22,672 bases of DNA, taken from contig CANNDT010000073.1 in the NCBI GenBank assembly GCA_947503365.1, positions 1 through 22,672 of the forward strand, read 5' to 3'. The DNA is from CANNDT01 sp945876205 (GTDB taxonomy: Bacteria > Acidobacteriota > Vicinamibacteria > Vicinamibacterales > UBA2999). Positions 20,826 through 22,672 of this stretch are shown here, in pieces. Position numbers and translations under genes: made by a program. Every line of letters begins with the position of its first letter. Position 1 is the first letter of the stretch. Below the pieces are notes generated by a model. That model saw only the letters and a list, made by a program, of their open reading frames with translations. It was not told where the DNA came from and ran no database searches.

Positions 20826-22532
20826 ATGTCCTTATCCCCCGGCACGCGCCTCGGCCCGTACGAAGTCGCCGCCCAGATAGGCGTGGGCGGCATGGGGGAG
20901 GTGTATCGCGCGACCGACACCAACCTGAAGCGGGCGGTCGCCATCAAGGTGTTGCCCGCATCGGTGGCGGCGGATGCGGAGCGACTGGCGCGTTTCCAGC
21001 GCGAGGCGGAAGTGCTCGCGTCGCTCAACCATCCGAACATCGCGCAGATTCACGGCCTCGAGAAGAGCGACGGCATCACCGCGCTGGTGATGGAACTGGT
21101 CGAGGGGCCGACGCTTGCGGAGCAGATCGCCGGTAGGGCGGGTCCTTCCGGACCCGCCGGTCTTCCCATCGACGAAGCGTTACCCATCGCCAAACAGATC
21201 GCCGAGGCGCTCGAAGCTGCGCACGAGCAAGGCATCATTCACCGCGATCTCAAGCCCGCGAACATCAAGGTCCGCCCCGACGGCACGGTGAAGGTGCTCG
21301 ACTTCGGGCTCGCGAAGGCGATGGCGCCGGCGGCGGGGCCGTCGCCGAGTGCGTCGATGTCGCCGACCATCACGACGCCCGCGATGACGCAGGCGGGCAT
21401 GATCCTCGGCACGGCCGCGTACATGAGTCCCGAACAGGCGCGCGGGGCACCCGTGGACAAGCGCGCGGACCTGTGGGCCTTCGGCGTGGTGCTGTGGGAG
21501 ATGCTGACCGGGACGCGCCTGTTCGAGGGTGCGACGGTGTCCGACACTTTGGCGGCGGTGCTGAAGACCGAGCCTGTGTGGACCGCGCTCCCACCCGCGA
21601 CGCCTCCCGCGATTCGCCGCCTCCTGCGCCGATGCCTCGAGAAGGATCGCAGGCGGCGCCTGGATTCGGCCGCGGGCGCGCGACTGGAGATCGAAGACGC
21701 GTTGCTTGCGCCGTCGGCTTTCGAGGGTAGCGCCGCGACAGCGGTGACGACATCCGCCGCGCCAGCCACATCATCGACGTCACGCGGACGGCTGGCCTTG
21801 ATGGCCGCACTCGCCGTCGCCGCCGTGATGATCGTCGCGATGGCGGTTCCCACGGTGCGGCATCTGCGCGAGACGCCGGCGCCGGAGACGCGCGTCGAGA
21901 TCAGCACGCCCGCCACCGACGAGCCCGCGTCGTTTGCGCTCTCGCCCGACGGCCGGCAGATCGTGTTCGTGGCGTCGGGTGACGGCACCTCTCGCCTCTG
22001 GGTGATGCCGATGGCGGGAGATCGCACGCCGTCGGCGTTGCTGAAGACCCCGTTCCGCGAGGCCTATGGCGAGTTTTCCCCGGACAACCGGTGGGTGGCC
22101 TACCACTCAGAAGAATCGGGGCGGATGGAAATCTACGTCCGGCCGTTTGTTCCGGCTCCGGTCCAGCCAAGCGCGGCGGGCACCCCTCGACTTCGCTCAG
22201 GGCAGGCGGCAGAGGCGGCTGGGGGTCAATGGCAAGTGTCCACGGCGGGAGGCATCCATCCGGTCTGGAGCCCCGATGGCAACGAGCTGTATTACCTCAA
22301 CCCGCAGGGCGTGATGATGGCGGCGCCGATCACCGTCACCGGAGCGAAGTTCGCACCGGGCGCACCCGCCGTTCTCTTTCCCACACGGATCTATGGCGGC
22401 GGCGTGGACACGGGAGCGGGGCGGCAGTACGACGTGGCCCCCGATGGGCGCTTCCTCATCAACACGGTCCTGGGCAGCGCCGCCGCGCCGATTACGCTCC
22501 TCCAGAACTGGAACCCCGAGGCGAAGAAGTGA
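20826..22532 (+). CDS. Membrane-anchored Ser/Thr protein kinase with a short WD40/TolB-like sensor
   Basis: Encodes 568 residues. The kinase domain (about 11-290) has the glycine loop IGVGGMGEVYRA (18-29), Lys41 in VAIKVLP, HRDLKPAN (Asp141), DFGLAKA (Asp159) and YMSPEQ, so it should be active. A low-complexity linker precedes one membrane helix (about 322-342). The outer C-terminal part has a few beta-propeller-like units (FALSPDGRQIVFVAS, GEFSPDNRWVAYHSEESG, PVWSPDGNELYYL). Relatives commonly run to 850-900 residues with more blades, so this one seems internally shortened. Two palindromic repeats lie in frame: one gives RAGPSGPAG within the kinase domain (104-112), the other PRLRSGQA (454-461) in the sensor. 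The stop overlaps the next start (GTGA). Confidence 0.9.
   Translation: MSLSPGTRLGPYEVAAQIGVGGMGEVYRATDTNLKRAVAIKVLPASVAADAERLARFQREAEVLASLNHPNIAQIHGLEKSDGITALVMELVEGPTLAEQIAGRAGPSGPAGLPIDEALPIAKQIAEALEAAHEQGIIHRDLKPANIKVRPDGTVKVLDFGLAKAMAPAAGPSPSASMSPTITTPAMTQAGMILGTAAYMSPEQARGAPVDKRADLWAFGVVLWEMLTGTRLFEGATVSDTLAAVLKTEPVWTALPPATPPAIRRLLRRCLEKDRRRRLDSAAGARLEIEDALLAPSAFEGSAATAVTTSAAPATSSTSRGRLALMAALAVAAVMIVAMAVPTVRHLRETPAPETRVEISTPATDEPASFALSPDGRQIVFVASGDGTSRLWVMPMAGDRTPSALLKTPFREAYGEFSPDNRWVAYHSEESGRMEIYVRPFVPAPVQPSAAGTPRLRSGQAAEAAGGQWQVSTAGGIHPVWSPDGNELYYLNPQGVMMAAPITVTGAKFAPGAPAVLFPTRIYGGGVDTGAGRQYDVAPDGRFLINTVLGSAAAPITLLQNWNPEAKK
21137..21158. repeat. Perfect palindrome (9-bp arms, TTCC loop) inserted in the kinase gene
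   Basis: GGCGGGTCC and its exact reverse complement GGACCCGCC flank TTCC. The element lies in frame and encodes RAGPSGPAG, between EQIAG and LPIDEALPIAKQ. In relatives as I recall them, these two segments are nearly contiguous, so the repeat looks like an insertion in a surface loop. No T-run follows, so it is not a terminator. Confidence 0.75.
22184..22202. repeat. CCCTCGACTTCGCTCAGGG REP-like element inside the kinase gene
   Basis: An imperfect palindrome with outer arms CCCT and AGGG. It encodes PRLRSGQ in frame, within an Ala/Gly-rich stretch that separates VRPFVPAP from GGQWQVSTAGG in the sensor part. Elements of the form CCCTCGAC..GCTCAGGG are, from general knowledge, common dispersed repeats in many bacterial genomes, normally between genes. 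Confidence 0.65.
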
Positions 22533-22672
22533 CCGCCGACGATCTGAGACGGTTTGCCCGCCGCGACTGGGCGATGGCCGCGACTCGCAAGGGCGACTAC
22601 TGGGCGCAGCAGTACCAGCGGCACGGCGCGGCCCCCGCGCGGCAGGCCGCCACGGCGCTCCTGCAACACATG
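22529..22672 (+). CDS. Hypothetical protein, 5' part only
   Basis: A GTG overlapping the kinase stop (GTGA) opens a frame that runs without a stop to the window edge, giving 48 residues. The translation, beginning VTADDLRRFARRDWAMAATR and followed by KGDYWAQQYQRHG, is helical, charged and rich in Arg, Ala and Trp, with no signal peptide. I cannot assign a family. The tight overlap indicates co-translation with the kinase. The RDW and YWAQQY aromatic pattern looks like a conserved small-domain motif rather than random frame, but with so little sequence it remains tentative. Confidence 0.55.
   Translation, partial: MTADDLRRFARRDWAMAATRKGDYWAQQYQRHGAAPARQAATALLQHM

Noticed and set aside
21137..21158. 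Rho-independent terminator
   Set aside because: A perfect stem-loop, but inside a coding region and without a following T-run.
1..22672. tRNA, rRNA, riboswitch, transposase or phage integration site
   Set aside because: No cloverleaf, conserved rRNA segment, known riboswitch core, transposase motif or att-like duplication was recognised by eye on either strand; a covariance-model scan would be the decisive test.

Overview
The window is GC-rich and gene-dense, with almost no non-coding sequence. It fits an uncultured-type Acidobacteriota genome, probably of the Vicinamibacteria kind. This is an inference from three things: a membrane-anchored Ser/Thr kinase starting with the 'PGTRLGPYEV' leader and carrying a WD40/TolB-like C-terminal part, short palindromic repeats inserted in frame inside that kinase gene, and low-complexity 7-8 bp tandem repeats at gene junctions. 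No rRNA, tRNA, CRISPR array or transposase was seen.

Left part, minus strand (72-8883). Five genes read leftward from a divergent promoter at about 8890: HEAT-repeat protein B, HD-GYP protein B, HEAT-repeat protein A, HD-GYP protein A, and a secreted subtilisin-like (S8) protease. The two HEAT/HD-GYP pairs are paralogous, each pair is translationally coupled (GTGA or ATGA stop/start overlap), and all four proteins begin with the same kind of domain, marked by an LY-x3-HP motif. A direct/inverted repeat separates the pairs. This duplicated two-gene module is the best candidate for a poorly described system. It is probably a c-di-GMP phosphodiesterase (or HD-GYP-derived regulator) working with a HEAT scaffold.

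Middle part, plus strand (8914-17445). Eight genes overlap end to end and form one nucleoside uptake and salvage operon: two tandem thymidine/pyrimidine-nucleoside phosphorylases, a BMP/PnrA-type nucleoside-binding protein, a double-domain ABC ATPase, two permeases, purine nucleoside phosphorylase and cytidine deaminase. Imported nucleosides would be deaminated (cytidine to uridine) and phosphorolysed to free base plus (deoxy)ribose-1-phosphate.

Next, a conserved housekeeping block (17468-20037) holds methylthioribose-1-phosphate isomerase (mtnA), the tRNA t6A protein TsaD and a YjbQ-family protein. MtnA may have its own promoter with a very short leader.

Right part (20049-22672). A 33-codon remnant of a kinase 5' end is followed by a VapBC toxin-antitoxin pair, then a complete but short Ser/Thr kinase that carries two in-frame palindromic repeats, then a hypothetical gene cut by the window end. 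The remnant and the intact kinase share the same first codons on either side of vapBC, which suggests insertion or rearrangement.

Several genes at the head of transcription units (HEAT B, the first phosphorylase, mtnA, vapB) have a TAnnnT box only 9-12 nt upstream of the start codon and no Shine-Dalgarno sequence. This suggests leaderless or near-leaderless mRNAs.
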